64,000 nucleotides of DNA from an uncultured Sulfitobacter sp. (GTDB lineage Bacteria > Pseudomonadota > Alphaproteobacteria > Rhodobacterales > Rhodobacteraceae), in contig NZ_CANMFS010000003.1 of NCBI RefSeq assembly GCF_947497275.1, positions 372,001 through 436,000 of the forward strand, given 5' to 3'. The translations under genes were made by a program, and so were the position numbers. Under the pieces are notes generated by a model, which saw only the letters and a list, made by a program, of their open reading frames with translations, did not search any database and had not been told where the DNA came from. Shown here one piece after another: positions 51,807-63,264 of the stretch; positions within the stretch are counted from its first letter, which is position 1; each line of letters starts with the position of its first letter.

Positions 51807-51846
51807 GTGCACGGGCTGTGTACGACCAGTGTACACCTTGTGACAC
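51807..51846. repeat. Helically phased 11-bp GTGNAC repeats upstream of lpd
   Basis: GTGCAC 51807, GTGTAC 51818, GTGTAC 51829, degenerate GTGACA 51840. Confidence 0.5.
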
Positions 51847-51870
51847 GCAACCACCGCCAAGGAGACCCCC

Positions 51871-53259
<1,389 letters not shown>

Positions 53260-53283
53260 CGGCGGCGCGACCGCCCGCACGGC

Positions 53284-53318
53284 AAAGGCGAAAGGCTCTT
53301 CGGACCTTTCGCCTTTTT
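53284..53318 (+). terminator. Intrinsic terminator after lpd
   Basis: 12-bp stem AAAGGCGAAAGG/CCTTTCGCCTTT plus T-run. Confidence 0.9.
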
Positions 53319-53334
53319 CACTTCAGCTTCCCGC

Positions 53335-53940
53335 TTACCACATCGTCTTGGCCGCGCGGGCGCCCCACTCGGCATCGTACTGCGCGCCGCCTAGATCGCC
53401 CCGCGTGACCTCTGCCAGGATATCGCCTGCCGTGGGTAAGCCCGCGCTTTGATCCGCGCCTGTCCACGTCTGTGCCCGCATCAACGCACGGGCGCATTGG
53501 GTATAGATTTCCGCGATTTCGATCACAATGACAGTCGCCGGCGTGCGGCCTTTCTTTTCGAAACCTGCGCGCAGCTCGGCGTCGTCGGTCACGAAAGCGG
53601 TCCCGTTCACCCGAACGACCGTGTTTGACCCTGGCACCATGAACATTAGCGAAATACGCCCGTCCACCACTATATTGCGCAGCGTGTCGAGGCGTTGATT
53701 GCCGCGCCAGTCGGGCAAGGCAAGATGCGAGGGGTCCAGTTCCTGCACAACGGGGCCGTCGTCCCCGCGCGGGCTGCCGTCCGTGCCCTCCGGCCCCACC
53801 GTGCTGACGAGACATAGCCGCGACGCCATGATCCACTTGCGGTAGAGCGGCGTAAGCGATTGCGCCACCTTCCCCAACGAAGCCGCGCCGGGTGTGCCAT
53901 ACAGCGCCTCCAGTGCCGCGATGCTCTCAATCCGTCGCAT
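53335..53940 (-). CDS. Pyridoxamine 5'-phosphate oxidase-family FMN-binding protein
   Basis: CLVSTVGPEGTDGSPRGDDGPVV...DTLRNIVVDGRISLMFMVPG. Confidence 0.82.
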   Translation of the reverse strand: MRRIESIAALEALYGTPGAASLGKVAQSLTPLYRKWIMASRLCLVSTVGPEGTDGSPRGDDGPVVQELDPSHLALPDWRGNQRLDTLRNIVVDGRISLMFMVPGSNTVVRVNGTAFVTDDAELRAGFEKKGRTPATVIVIEIAEIYTQCARALMRAQTWTGADQSAGLPTAGDILAEVTRGDLGGAQYDAEWGARAAKTMW

Positions 53941-54667
53941 AGGCTTTGCCAAATCCGCTTTCCATCAAAAGTGCCGCCGAGTTTTCCTCGATCCTGTCCT
54001 CAAGCTCTTGCATGAACGCCTTGCGGGATTTCCCCGGAGCGATCGGTTCGAGAAAGCTGACCACGGCAACGCCCGGACGCCGGTAAAGTCCACGGCGCGG
54101 CCAGAAGACACCGGCGTTCGTCGCGACCGGAACGCATGGCTGGCCCAGCTGCTCGTAGAGGATGCCGGTCCCCGCCTTGAAATCCGCCTTGAGCCCGGGC
54201 CGGACGCGTGTGCCCTGCGGATAGATGACAAGCTGCCCCGGCTCCAAGGCACCCGATTTCACGTCATTGAGCATCTTGGCAATCGCCTTGCCCCGTTTGC
54301 CCCGATCCACAGCGATCATCTGCATCTTGAGCAGGTATTGTCCGATGACGGGTGCCCAGCGCAGTTGCTTTTTATAGATGAATTTCGGCAGCGGCAGCGC
54401 GTGGTAGATCATCAGGATATCGAGAAACGACTGATGTTTTGCGGCGACCAACACCGCGCCCTCGGGTGGTGTGCCGCGCACTTCGCAGCGCAGCCCGATC
54501 ATCCAGCGTGCACTCCACATCGTGTAGGCTGCATAGGTCCGGCACGCCGTATAGGCGCCGCGCTTTGACAGCAAGGCCCAGGGCGCGAAGGCGAGCCCGA
54601 TGATCGGCATGGCGATGGTCGCCTGCACAGAAAACAGGATCGACCGGATCCATTGCAATAGGTTCAA
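53927..54667 (-). CDS. plsC: 1-acyl-sn-glycerol-3-phosphate acyltransferase
   Basis: VAAKHQSFLDILMIY; IYPQGTRVRPG. Confidence 0.92.
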   Translation of the reverse strand: MNLLQWIRSILFSVQATIAMPIIGLAFAPWALLSKRGAYTACRTYAAYTMWSARWMIGLRCEVRGTPPEGAVLVAAKHQSFLDILMIYHALPLPKFIYKKQLRWAPVIGQYLLKMQMIAVDRGKRGKAIAKMLNDVKSGALEPGQLVIYPQGTRVRPGLKADFKAGTGILYEQLGQPCVPVATNAGVFWPRRGLYRRPGVAVVSFLEPIAPGKSRKAFMQELEDRIEENSAALLMESGFGKAYATD

Positions 54668-55572
54668 GACAGTTCCTCCAACGTGCGACGGGCCGCCAGA
54701 CGGGTGGCGACAAACGCCACGAAAGCGGCCAGCGGCGGCAGAACCAGCGGCAACAGCCAGTGCCAGCCCTGAAAACCCAATCCTGTCAGAAAACTGGCAG
54801 TCTCGTCCCCGGCGCGCGGCATCAGTGACACCGCAGCCATCCCCAGCGCCATGCCCGCAAACGCCCCCAGCAGGGCACGCAAAGTGAATCGCCGGATGAA
54901 GGCCTGTGCAATGTAGCTGTCGGTCGCGCCGACAAGGCGCAGCACGGCGATCACCTGCGCATTCGCCGCAAGCGCCGCGTTCGCGGCCAGAGTGACCATC
55001 GCGGCCATGACGGCTGCGATCAGGATGATGGCGGTCCAGCCCAGCAACCGGAGCCGCGAGGCGGCCTTGACCAAAGGCGCACGCCAGCGGCTGTGGTCAT
55101 CGAGCACCGCGCCGGGCACTTCCGCCGCAAGGCGCAGGCGCAGGCCGGCCGGGTCCATCCCCTCGGACGTCTCGATCACTTCGATCAGCTGCGGCACCGG
55201 CAGCGCGTCGAGCGGCAAATCCGCGCCGAACCACGGCGCAAGAAGATCGGCCTGTTCGTCCGTGGTGAGCGCGCGCGCCGTTTGCACACCGCGCGTCGTC
55301 TCGAGGATGCGCAGCGCCGCCTCCGTTTGCGCCTGCTGCTGATCTGCGGGCGCGGCGATGCGGATGGTGGCGGACCGGCCAAGCTCGTCCCCCCAGCGCA
55401 CGGCCAGTCGGCCGGACGCCAGCGAAAGAGCCAGTGCGAAGACCGCAAGGAATGCCATTGCGCCCGCCGCGAAGACCGTAAGCCGAGCGGTGTACCCCGA
55501 TGGCGGCACGACACGATCCGCCTGCGCATCGGACACCAGAAGTCCCTTCAGGAACCGCGGCCACCGGATCAA
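54664..55572 (-). CDS. ftsX: Cell division ABC permease FtsX
   Basis: IAVLRLVGATDSYIAQAFIRRFTLRALLGAFAG; operonic with ftsE. Confidence 0.9.
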   Translation of the reverse strand: MIRWPRFLKGLLVSDAQADRVVPPSGYTARLTVFAAGAMAFLAVFALALSLASGRLAVRWGDELGRSATIRIAAPADQQQAQTEAALRILETTRGVQTARALTTDEQADLLAPWFGADLPLDALPVPQLIEVIETSEGMDPAGLRLRLAAEVPGAVLDDHSRWRAPLVKAASRLRLLGWTAIILIAAVMAAMVTLAANAALAANAQVIAVLRLVGATDSYIAQAFIRRFTLRALLGAFAGMALGMAAVSLMPRAGDETASFLTGLGFQGWHWLLPLVLPPLAAFVAFVATRLAARRTLEELS

Positions 55573-56252
55573 AGGTCTGCTCCCGCAAGCTGGATCCGGC
55601 GGTTTGCGATGCGCAGAACCCGCGCCTGGACATGCGATTTGGTCGCGCGGATCAGACTGAGATCATGGGTGGCGACAAGGACGGTCTTGCCCATCCGGTT
55701 CAGTTCGATCAGCAACCGCAACAGACGCTGTGACATCTCCCAATCCACGTTGCCGGTCGGCTCGTCCGCCAGCACGACGTCGGGTGACATGATCACGGCG
55801 CGTGCCAGTGCCGCGCGTTGCCGCTCCCCGCCCGAAAGCTCGGGCGGCAGCGCATGGGCGCGTTCCGTCAGACCGACCCAATGCAAGAGGTCATTCAGGT
55901 CCTCGCCTTCCGCTTCCTGACTGCGGCCCGATACATGCAGTGGCAGCGCCACGTTTTCACGCACAGGAAGGTGGTCGAGAAACTGACAGTCCTGATGAAC
56001 GACGCCGACCCGTCGGCGCACCATTGCAACGTCGTCGCGGGTCAGGCTGCGCACGTCCGCTTCGAACAGGCGTACTTGTCCTGCGGTCGGCAGCAGGGCT
56101 CCGTAGCACAGTTTCATCAGTGTCGTCTTGCCGGCGCCCGACGGGCCGGTCAGGAAATGGAACGAACCTGGCGCAAGTTTGAGGGTGATATCGGACAACA
56201 GCTCTCCCCCGCCATAGCTGTAGGCCACATTTTCCAGCTCGATCACTGCCAA
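55569..56252 (-). CDS. ftsE: Cell division ATP-binding protein FtsE
   Basis: LTGPSGAGKTTLMKLCYG; LSGGERQRAALARAVIMSPDVVLADEPTGNVD. Confidence 0.93.
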   Translation of the reverse strand: MAVIELENVAYSYGGGELLSDITLKLAPGSFHFLTGPSGAGKTTLMKLCYGALLPTAGQVRLFEADVRSLTRDDVAMVRRRVGVVHQDCQFLDHLPVRENVALPLHVSGRSQEAEGEDLNDLLHWVGLTERAHALPPELSGGERQRAALARAVIMSPDVVLADEPTGNVDWEMSQRLLRLLIELNRMGKTVLVATHDLSLIRATKSHVQARVLRIANRRIQLAGADL

Positions 56253-56410
56253 ACCCTCTTAGTTGGCCTGTTGTGCCTGAGCATCGCTTGGGTTTCAATG
56301 CATCCGTCACATGCAGCGCGGCCAGATTGCACTTTTCGCGCCCGCCATGAAACCCTATGCTATGCATTAATGAATGCTTATAGGACACTACCGATGTGGC
56401 AGGACACAAA

Positions 56411-57235
56411 ATGCGGCTGATCTGTCCGAATTGCGACGCGCAATACGAAGTGCCGGACGATGTGATGCCCGAAACCGGACGCGACGTGCAATGTTCCAAC
56501 TGCGGCCAGACCTGGTTTCAGCATCATCCCGATCACATGCCGTCCGAGGACACCGCCCAGAGTGTGCCGGCACCGGACGAGGAAGTTGCCCCTCCGCCGC
56601 CACCGCCCTCACCCGCACCGGAGCGGGAGCGCAAGCAGTTGGACCCGGCGGTTGCCGACATCCTGCGCCAGGAGGCAGAGGCCGAGCAGGAAGCGCGGCG
56701 TCAGGCGCAGCAGACCGGCCTGGAGAGCCAGCCCGATCTGGGGCTGGATCTGCAGGAGCGTCCGCGCGAAGATGATACAGAACGGCGCGCGCGCGAGGCC
56801 CGCGAACGCATGGCACGAATGCGCGGCGAAGATGTCGAAGCGCCATCGGACCGCGTCGGCGACAGTGCCTCGAATGCCGCCGCGCTGAATTCGCGCCGCG
56901 ATCTTCTGCCGGATATCGAGGAAATCAATTCGACCTTGCGCGCCAGTTCCGGCAGATCAGGATCCACGGCGGAATACGAAGCCGACATCGAAGCGCCCAC
57001 GCATCAGCGCAAGAAACGCGGATTCAGAACCGGCTTCGTCACCGTTCTGCTGATCGTTCTGGTGCTTGCCGTGTTCTATATCGCCGCGCCGCGGATCGGC
57101 GCGCAGGTGCCGGCACTCGAAGGCCCCATGCAGGGCTATGTCGCGTTTGTCGACCAGATGCGCCTCTGGCTCGATGACCAGGTTCGGGGCATTCTCCAGT
57201 CACTCGATTCGACCGCACGCGAAAGCGGCGGCTGA
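56411..57235 (+). CDS. Zinc-ribbon (MJ0042 type) membrane protein
   Basis: MRLICPNCDAQYEVPDDVMPETGRDVQCSNCGQTWFQ; single C-terminal TM. Confidence 0.85.
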   Translation: MRLICPNCDAQYEVPDDVMPETGRDVQCSNCGQTWFQHHPDHMPSEDTAQSVPAPDEEVAPPPPPPSPAPERERKQLDPAVADILRQEAEAEQEARRQAQQTGLESQPDLGLDLQERPREDDTERRAREARERMARMRGEDVEAPSDRVGDSASNAAALNSRRDLLPDIEEINSTLRASSGRSGSTAEYEADIEAPTHQRKKRGFRTGFVTVLLIVLVLAVFYIAAPRIGAQVPALEGPMQGYVAFVDQMRLWLDDQVRGILQSLDSTARESGG

Positions 57236-59860
57236 TCAGAACCTGTCCAGCAACCGGTTGAGATAATCACGCTCGACCTCCGGGCGGGTGGCCTCGCCGG
57301 AGCGGCGGCGGATCTCATCAAGCAGTTCGCGCGCGCGGCCGTAGACATCGCCGTCGAGATCCGCGTCATTGTCGCTGCCCGTCGCGCCGTTGCTGCCTTG
57401 GCTCCGGCCCAGCGGATCGCGGTTTTCCGCGCGGCGGTCGCTGTCTTGCGTGCCCTGACCGGGCTGTTGGTTCTGCTGCTCCTGCGCCATCGCGTCACCA
57501 AGTGATCTCATCCCTTCGCGCAGCGCTTCCATCGCTTGTGACTGATTGTCGAGCGCCTCCGGAAGAGCACCGTCGCGCAGGTTCTGTTCGGCCTCATCCA
57601 TCGCGCGACCGGCGCGATCCAGCGCGTCGCGCGCCGCGTCGCCCTCGGAGGTGCCCTGGCCGGGCATGCGCCCTTCCTGGCGGCTCAATTCATCGCGCAG
57701 CGCCTGCTGGCGATCTGCGAGCGATTGCTCTTGGCTCTGACCTTCACCGGGCTGCTGTTCTCCCCCACCGCTCTGACCCTGCTGCTGACCGTCCTGGCCT
57801 TCGCCTTCGCCCTCCTGGCCCTGCTGGCCCTCGTGGCTCTGCCCACGTCCCTGCCCGCCGTTGCGGCCCTCATTGTCCTGATTTTCGCCCGCACGCGCGC
57901 CGGGATTGAATTGTTCTTGCAGATCGCGGAACGCCTGATCACTCAGCCCCTGTTGATCGCGCAGCGTTTCGGCCAAGCCTTCCATCGCCTGCTCACCCGG
58001 AGATTGGCCACCTTGACCCTGCTGGCCCTGTGTGACCTGCATGTTCTCCATCATTTCCTGCAACTGGCGCAGCGCCTCTTCGGCTTCGGCCATGCGGCCC
58101 TGCTCCATCAATTCCTGAATGCGGTCCATCATGCGCTGAAGATCGTCCTGTGTCATTTGCATGGACTCGCCCTGTTGCTGCTGGCCGTCCTGCCCTTCTT
58201 CCTGACGTTGGGCCTGTTCGCGCTGCAACTGCTGCATATACTCTTCCGTCGCGCGCCGCAGTTCCTGCATCAGTTCCGCGATTTCCTCGTCCGACGCGCC
58301 ATTTTTCATCGCCTCGTTCAGGCGTTCCTGCGCCCGGCGCATCCGCTCGCGGGCATCGTCGAGATCGCCTTCTTCAAGCTCGATCGCCAGATCCCACATC
58401 TCCTGTGCGAGCGCGCTGCGGTTCTCTTCGTTCATGCCGAAACGCGCGAATGTTTCGAGGCTTCTGATGATGCCGCGCAGACGCAGCGCCGTCGTCTCGG
58501 AGCGGAACGCATCCTGCGGCACATAGCTGATGGCGCGCAGCACCTGCGCCGACCGACGCGTGTTCCCCAAGCTCCACAGCAGGTCACGCCGCATCTCGAT
58601 CACGGCTGCCGCCATGGGATCGAAGAACCGACGCCCGGGCAGTATCATCTGCATCGGTTCGGTGTGCGCTTGCTGCTCTGCCGCGTCGAGCGCGGTCATC
58701 GCCACGGTCACGGGCAGGTTTGCCCAAGGATGTTGAGAGAAATCGTCGATCAGGTTTTCCTCGAAAGCGGTGCGGTCGCCAGCAATGGGCATCGGCAACG
58801 GCACGACAATTTCGGGGCGCGGATCCGGGGCAGCGGACAGGCCATAGCGGCGGTCTACCGACGCGAGTTCAAGCGCAAACCGCGCCTCTCCCGCTTCGAC
58901 GCCGTAATCGTCCTTGGCCGCGAACGGCAGCCGCATCTCACCCAAGGCGGACACTTCCGGCGCGCCCAAAACAATGATCTGGGGTGCCGCGTCCGCACGC
59001 ACGGTCACATCCCACGCGCGTCCGTTCGGGCCATCGATGCGCAGGGACCCATCCTGTATCACCGGAAAATCGAATGCCATCTGCGGGACTTCCAGCTCTT
59101 CATTGACAGTCTGACCCGACACAGTCTCGCTTACTTCAAGCGCGCCGACCTCGCCATAGAGGCGTAATGTAATCAGCGTCCCTTCGGGCAGGTCCAGCGC
59201 CCCGGCGCGCAGGTCATTGAGGTACAGCGTCGGCTTGCCGGTATAACGTGGCGGTTCCGCCCAGCCTTCCCAGACCGGACCGCTGGCAAGGGGCCCCGTG
59301 CCGCCACTTGCCATGTCTGCCACTGTCCCGACCCGCAGGATCGATCCGAACATCAGCGCCATGCCGAATATGAGCACCGCAACGTAGCGCAGGGCATAGG
59401 GATCGCGGGCCGACACGCGCAGATCGCCGGGGACCGCGCGGGCAGTCGCGGCGCGATCCGCCATGCGCCGCTGATGCGCGCGCCATACCGCCGCCGACGC
59501 GGTATCGGTGCCTCCGATGGCCTGATCATCCAGAAGGGCCGTGAGCGGACGCCCTTTGAGGCTCCGGTCCAACCGCTCCATCGCGGCGCCCCGTGTCGGC
59601 GCGTTCCAGCGGCGCGCGGCATAGACAATTGACCAGAGCGATGCGGCGACGGTCAGCCCGACCACACCCCAAAGCGCCTCAAGCGGCAGGATCTCGTGCA
59701 GGCCCATCATCGCTGCGGCAAGCGCCAGCAGCACGACAGTCATCAGCGGCCAAAGGCAGCGCACGATTGTTTCCGCCCACATGCCTGCACGCGTCAGACG
59801 CAGCGGCCAGCGCAGCTTGTCCAATGTGCGGTGCAGGTCGTCGGGGGTGAATTGGGTCAT
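57236..59860 (-). CDS. TIGR02302/DUF4175-family large membrane protein with Q/G/E-rich region
   Basis: N-terminal TM pair; long coiled, Gln/Gly/Glu-rich C-terminal half. Confidence 0.82.
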   Translation of the reverse strand: MTQFTPDDLHRTLDKLRWPLRLTRAGMWAETIVRCLWPLMTVVLLALAAAMMGLHEILPLEALWGVVGLTVAASLWSIVYAARRWNAPTRGAAMERLDRSLKGRPLTALLDDQAIGGTDTASAAVWRAHQRRMADRAATARAVPGDLRVSARDPYALRYVAVLIFGMALMFGSILRVGTVADMASGGTGPLASGPVWEGWAEPPRYTGKPTLYLNDLRAGALDLPEGTLITLRLYGEVGALEVSETVSGQTVNEELEVPQMAFDFPVIQDGSLRIDGPNGRAWDVTVRADAAPQIIVLGAPEVSALGEMRLPFAAKDDYGVEAGEARFALELASVDRRYGLSAAPDPRPEIVVPLPMPIAGDRTAFEENLIDDFSQHPWANLPVTVAMTALDAAEQQAHTEPMQMILPGRRFFDPMAAAVIEMRRDLLWSLGNTRRSAQVLRAISYVPQDAFRSETTALRLRGIIRSLETFARFGMNEENRSALAQEMWDLAIELEEGDLDDARERMRRAQERLNEAMKNGASDEEIAELMQELRRATEEYMQQLQREQAQRQEEGQDGQQQQGESMQMTQDDLQRMMDRIQELMEQGRMAEAEEALRQLQEMMENMQVTQGQQGQGGQSPGEQAMEGLAETLRDQQGLSDQAFRDLQEQFNPGARAGENQDNEGRNGGQGRGQSHEGQQGQEGEGEGQDGQQQGQSGGGEQQPGEGQSQEQSLADRQQALRDELSRQEGRMPGQGTSEGDAARDALDRAGRAMDEAEQNLRDGALPEALDNQSQAMEALREGMRSLGDAMAQEQQNQQPGQGTQDSDRRAENRDPLGRSQGSNGATGSDNDADLDGDVYGRARELLDEIRRRSGEATRPEVERDYLNRLLDRF

Positions 59861-59899
59861 ATCAGCCTCGTTCAGCGCGCCCCCGTGCGCGACACGCGC

Positions 59900-61165
59900 C
59901 TAGAGCCATTCAGGGATGGTATCGCGATTTATCATTTCGTCAAAGGAGGGCCGTGCGCGGATAACCGCAAATTGATCGCCATGCACCAGAACTTCGGGGA
60001 TAAGTGCCCGCGAATTATATTCGCTCGCCATCACTGCGCCATAAGCGCCCGCACTGCGAAACGCGACCAGATCGCCCGCCTCCAACGGCGGCATCGCACG
60101 CTGTTTCGCAAAGGTATCGCCCGATTCGCAGACAGGCCCGACAATGTCGTAAATGTGCTTTTCCACGCCCGGTGCGGGTTCGTTCACTGCGACGATATCG
60201 TGATGGGCCTCGTACATCGCAGGTCGGATCAGATCGTTCATCGCCCCGTCGAGGATCAGAAAATCGCGCCCCTCGCCGGATTTGACGTAGATCACCTGCG
60301 TCACCATCAGACCTGCGTTGCCCGCGATCAGGCGCCCCGGCTCGATCTCGATCTCGCAGCCCAGATAGCCCAGCGTCCGTTCAACCATCGCACCGTAATC
60401 CGAGGGCAGCGGCGGGGCCTGATTGCCCGTCTCGTAGGGAATGCCCAAGCCGCCGCCCAGATCGAGGCGGGTTATTTCGTGCCCGTCAGCGCGCAATGTT
60501 TGCGTCAGCTCCGCGACCTTCTGATACGCCAGTTCGAACGGGGCAAGATCAATGAGCTGCGATCCGATGTGCACATCGATGCCGATGACCTTGATGCCGG
60601 GCATCTTCGCCGCCAACGCATAGACCTCGCGGGCGCGGGCGATGGGGATGCCGAACTTGTTCTCTGATTTGCCGGTGGCGATCTTGGCGTGGGTCTTGGC
60701 GTCGACATCAGGATTGACGCGCACGGTGATCGGCGCGACGGTGCCCAGCTCAAGCGCCACCGCGTTGAGCACGTCCATTTCCGGCTCGCTTTCGACATTG
60801 AACTGCCGGATGCCGCCGGTCAGCGCCACGCGGATTTCCTCCGCCGTTTTCCCGACACCTGAAAAGACAATGCGGTCGCCCGGAACGCCCGCGGCCTTGG
60901 CCCGCAGGTATTCGCCTTGCGATACGACATCCATCCCCGCCCCCGCCTGCGCCAGTGTGCGCAAAACCGCTTGGTTCGAATTAGCCTTCATCGCGTAGCA
61001 GACCAGATGATCCATGCCCGCAAGCGCCTCGTCGAAGGCGCGGAAGTGGCGCAGCAGCGTCGCGGTGGAGTAGACGTAAAAGGGCGTGCCGACGGTTGCC
61101 GCGATCTCGGAGATGGCGACGTCCTCGGCATACAGAGCGCCGTCGCGGTACAGAAAGTGATCCAT
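59900..61165 (-). CDS. lysA: Diaminopimelate decarboxylase
   Basis: YAMKANSNQAVLRTLAQAGAGMDVVSQGE; GVCESGDTFAKQR-like PVCESGDTF. Confidence 0.96.
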   Translation of the reverse strand: MDHFLYRDGALYAEDVAISEIAATVGTPFYVYSTATLLRHFRAFDEALAGMDHLVCYAMKANSNQAVLRTLAQAGAGMDVVSQGEYLRAKAAGVPGDRIVFSGVGKTAEEIRVALTGGIRQFNVESEPEMDVLNAVALELGTVAPITVRVNPDVDAKTHAKIATGKSENKFGIPIARAREVYALAAKMPGIKVIGIDVHIGSQLIDLAPFELAYQKVAELTQTLRADGHEITRLDLGGGLGIPYETGNQAPPLPSDYGAMVERTLGYLGCEIEIEPGRLIAGNAGLMVTQVIYVKSGEGRDFLILDGAMNDLIRPAMYEAHHDIVAVNEPAPGVEKHIYDIVGPVCESGDTFAKQRAMPPLEAGDLVAFRSAGAYGAVMASEYNSRALIPEVLVHGDQFAVIRARPSFDEMINRDTIPEWL

Positions 61166-61197
61166 GCTTTATCTTGGCCTTTGAATTCGGTCCGGCA

Positions 61198-61515
61198 TCA
61201 CCGGACGGGCGCGGAGCGCAGAAACAGGTAGAGCGGCAGGCCGCAGCTGACGCCGATGCAGACCGTCGCGGGAATAGCGATGAGTGCGCTCCAGTTGCGC
61301 CGGACGGCGACCTCGGCGATGATCCAGACGGTCAGCGTGACAGCCGCGATGGTCAGATCCCAGACCAGACCGCTGGCTGCCGCGTTGGCGTGCCAGGCAT
61401 CGACCATCGCCATGATGTCCCAGCTGTTCTGCCGAAACCAGCTCACGAAATAATACATCGGATGCACAGTGCCCCAGACGGCCAGCGCAAGATACACCAT
61501 GCGAAGAAAAGACAT
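61198..61515 (-). CDS. Hypothetical DUF2834-like small membrane protein
   Basis: MSFLRMVYLALAVWGTVHPMYYFVSWF; three TMs. Confidence 0.7.
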   Translation of the reverse strand: MSFLRMVYLALAVWGTVHPMYYFVSWFRQNSWDIMAMVDAWHANAAASGLVWDLTIAAVTLTVWIIAEVAVRRNWSALIAIPATVCIGVSCGLPLYLFLRSAPVR

Positions 61516-61518
61516 GGC

Positions 61519-61680
61519 TCAATACCTTTTGATGACGCCGACATTAGCGTATCCGGACACCTGCACGCCGGGTGTGGTGACTGACGGTTGCTGGCGCGGA
61601 TGGGTTTGCGGGTCACGTTGGGCGTCGGGCCGTCCGCAGGCGGCCAACGCAACACAAACGCATAGGACGAGCGCTCTCAA
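61519..61680 (-). CDS. Small lipoprotein (53 aa), TTG start; absent from supplied ORF track
   Basis: manual translation [53 protein letters not shown]; lipobox; TTGA overlap with upstream ORF. Confidence 0.65.
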   Translation of the reverse strand: MRALVLCVCVALAACGRPDAQRDPQTHPRQQPSVTTPGVQVSGYANVGVIKRY

Positions 61681-61853
61681 AACCCTTCTCCGGATGCAAC
61701 AGAATCACTGTCCAGCCCGATGGAGTCGCCAAGCTCCTGATCCGCGCTGTCGAGCGACACGCTGACACCTCCCGCCGGTTGCTCGGGTTCGCCGTCAATG
61801 CCGCAGGCCGACAGATTTGCCAGTACGGCAAGGATGCAGAGCGGTCGCATCAT
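61677..61853 (-). CDS. Small lipoprotein (58 aa)
   Basis: [36 protein letters not shown]; lipobox LSAC; overlaps argH stop. Confidence 0.65.
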   Translation of the reverse strand: MMRPLCILAVLANLSACGIDGEPEQPAGGVSVSLDSADQELGDSIGLDSDSVASGEGF

Positions 61854-63241
61854 CCAAGTTTCTCCTTCCAGCGGGCGATCTGCGCGCGGACCTGTGCGGG
61901 CGCGGTGCCGCCGTACGACATGCGCGAGTTTACCGAATTTTCTACCCCAAGGACGGAAAATACATCGTCGGTGATGTCCGCATGGGCGGATTGCATCTCC
62001 TCCAGCGTCAGATCCGGCAGGTCGCACCCTTTCTTCTCCGCAAGGGCGACCAATGATCCGGTGATGTGGTGCGCGTCGCGGAACGGCAGACCCAATACCC
62101 GCACCAGCCAGTCGGCAAGGTCCGTCGCGGTGGAAAAGCCGGATCCGGCAGCGGCGGCCAGTTGCGTACGGTTGGCCGTCATGTCACGGACCATGCCGTC
62201 CATCGCGGCCAGGGCCAGCATCAGGTTGTCGGCGGCGTCGAATACCTGCTCCTTGTCCTCTTGCATGTCTTTGGAATAGGCCAGCGGCAGCCCCTTCATC
62301 ACCATCATCAGCGCGACATTGGCACCGAAGATGCGCCCGACCTTGGCGCGGATCAGCTCCGCCGCATCGGGGTTTTTCTTCTGTGGCATGATGCTGGAAC
62401 CGGTCGAAAAGCGGTCAGACAGTGTCACAAAGCGAAATTGCGCGGAAGACCAGATCACCAGCTCCTCGGCAAAGCGGCTCAGGTGCATGGCGCAGATCGA
62501 AGCGGCGCCCAGAAATTCCAGCGCGAAATCCCGGTCGCTGACCGCGTCGAGGCTGTTGGCGGCGGGCCGGCCAAAGCCCAGAGCCTGCGCCGTCATCTCG
62601 CGGTCGATCGGAAACGACGTACCGGCAAGTGCCGCAGCGCCCAGCGGGCTTTCGTTCATGCGCGCGCGGGCGTCGCGCATGCGCGACAGGTCACGGCCGA
62701 ACATTTCGACATAGGCCATCATGTGATGGCCCCATGTCACCGGCTGCGCCGTCTGGAGGTGGGTAAATCCGGGCATGACCCAATCCGCTCCCACCTCGGC
62801 CTGCGCCAGCAGCGCGCGGATCAGCGCCTCCAGCGCGCCATCGGCTGCGTCAAGTTGATCGCGCACCCAGAGTTTGAAATCCGTCGCGACCTGATCGTTG
62901 CGCGACCGCGCGGTGTGCAGGCGGCCGGCAGACTCTCCGACGACTTCTTTCAGGCGCGCCTCAACATTCATGTGGATGTCTTCGAGGGCTGCGGAAAATT
63001 CGAAAGACCCGGCTTCGATCTCTGACAAGACCGTGAGCAGCCCTTCCCGTATGACCTCGGCATCGTTAGTCTCGATGATACCCTGTGCGGCAAGCATTGC
63101 CGCATGGGCGCGCGAGCCTGCAATGTCCTGGGACGCCAACCGCTTGTCGAAACCGATCGAGGCATTAATTGCCTCCATGATCGCGTCGGGACCGGCGGCA
63201 AAACGGCCGCCCCACATCTTGTTGGAAGTCTTGTTTGTCAT
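61850..63241 (-). CDS. argH: Argininosuccinate lyase
   Basis: [47 protein letters not shown]. Confidence 0.96.
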   Translation of the reverse strand: MTNKTSNKMWGGRFAAGPDAIMEAINASIGFDKRLASQDIAGSRAHAAMLAAQGIIETNDAEVIREGLLTVLSEIEAGSFEFSAALEDIHMNVEARLKEVVGESAGRLHTARSRNDQVATDFKLWVRDQLDAADGALEALIRALLAQAEVGADWVMPGFTHLQTAQPVTWGHHMMAYVEMFGRDLSRMRDARARMNESPLGAAALAGTSFPIDREMTAQALGFGRPAANSLDAVSDRDFALEFLGAASICAMHLSRFAEELVIWSSAQFRFVTLSDRFSTGSSIMPQKKNPDAAELIRAKVGRIFGANVALMMVMKGLPLAYSKDMQEDKEQVFDAADNLMLALAAMDGMVRDMTANRTQLAAAAGSGFSTATDLADWLVRVLGLPFRDAHHITGSLVALAEKKGCDLPDLTLEEMQSAHADITDDVFSVLGVENSVNSRMSYGGTAPAQVRAQIARWKEKLG

Positions 63242-63264
63242 ATGCCTATCCCCCGGAGGGACCC

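Noticed and set aside
57725-59167. 480-aa Leu-rich plus-strand ORF
   Set aside because: Antisense to the Q/G-rich part of the TIGR02302 gene; Leu richness is the complement of Gln/Glu codons
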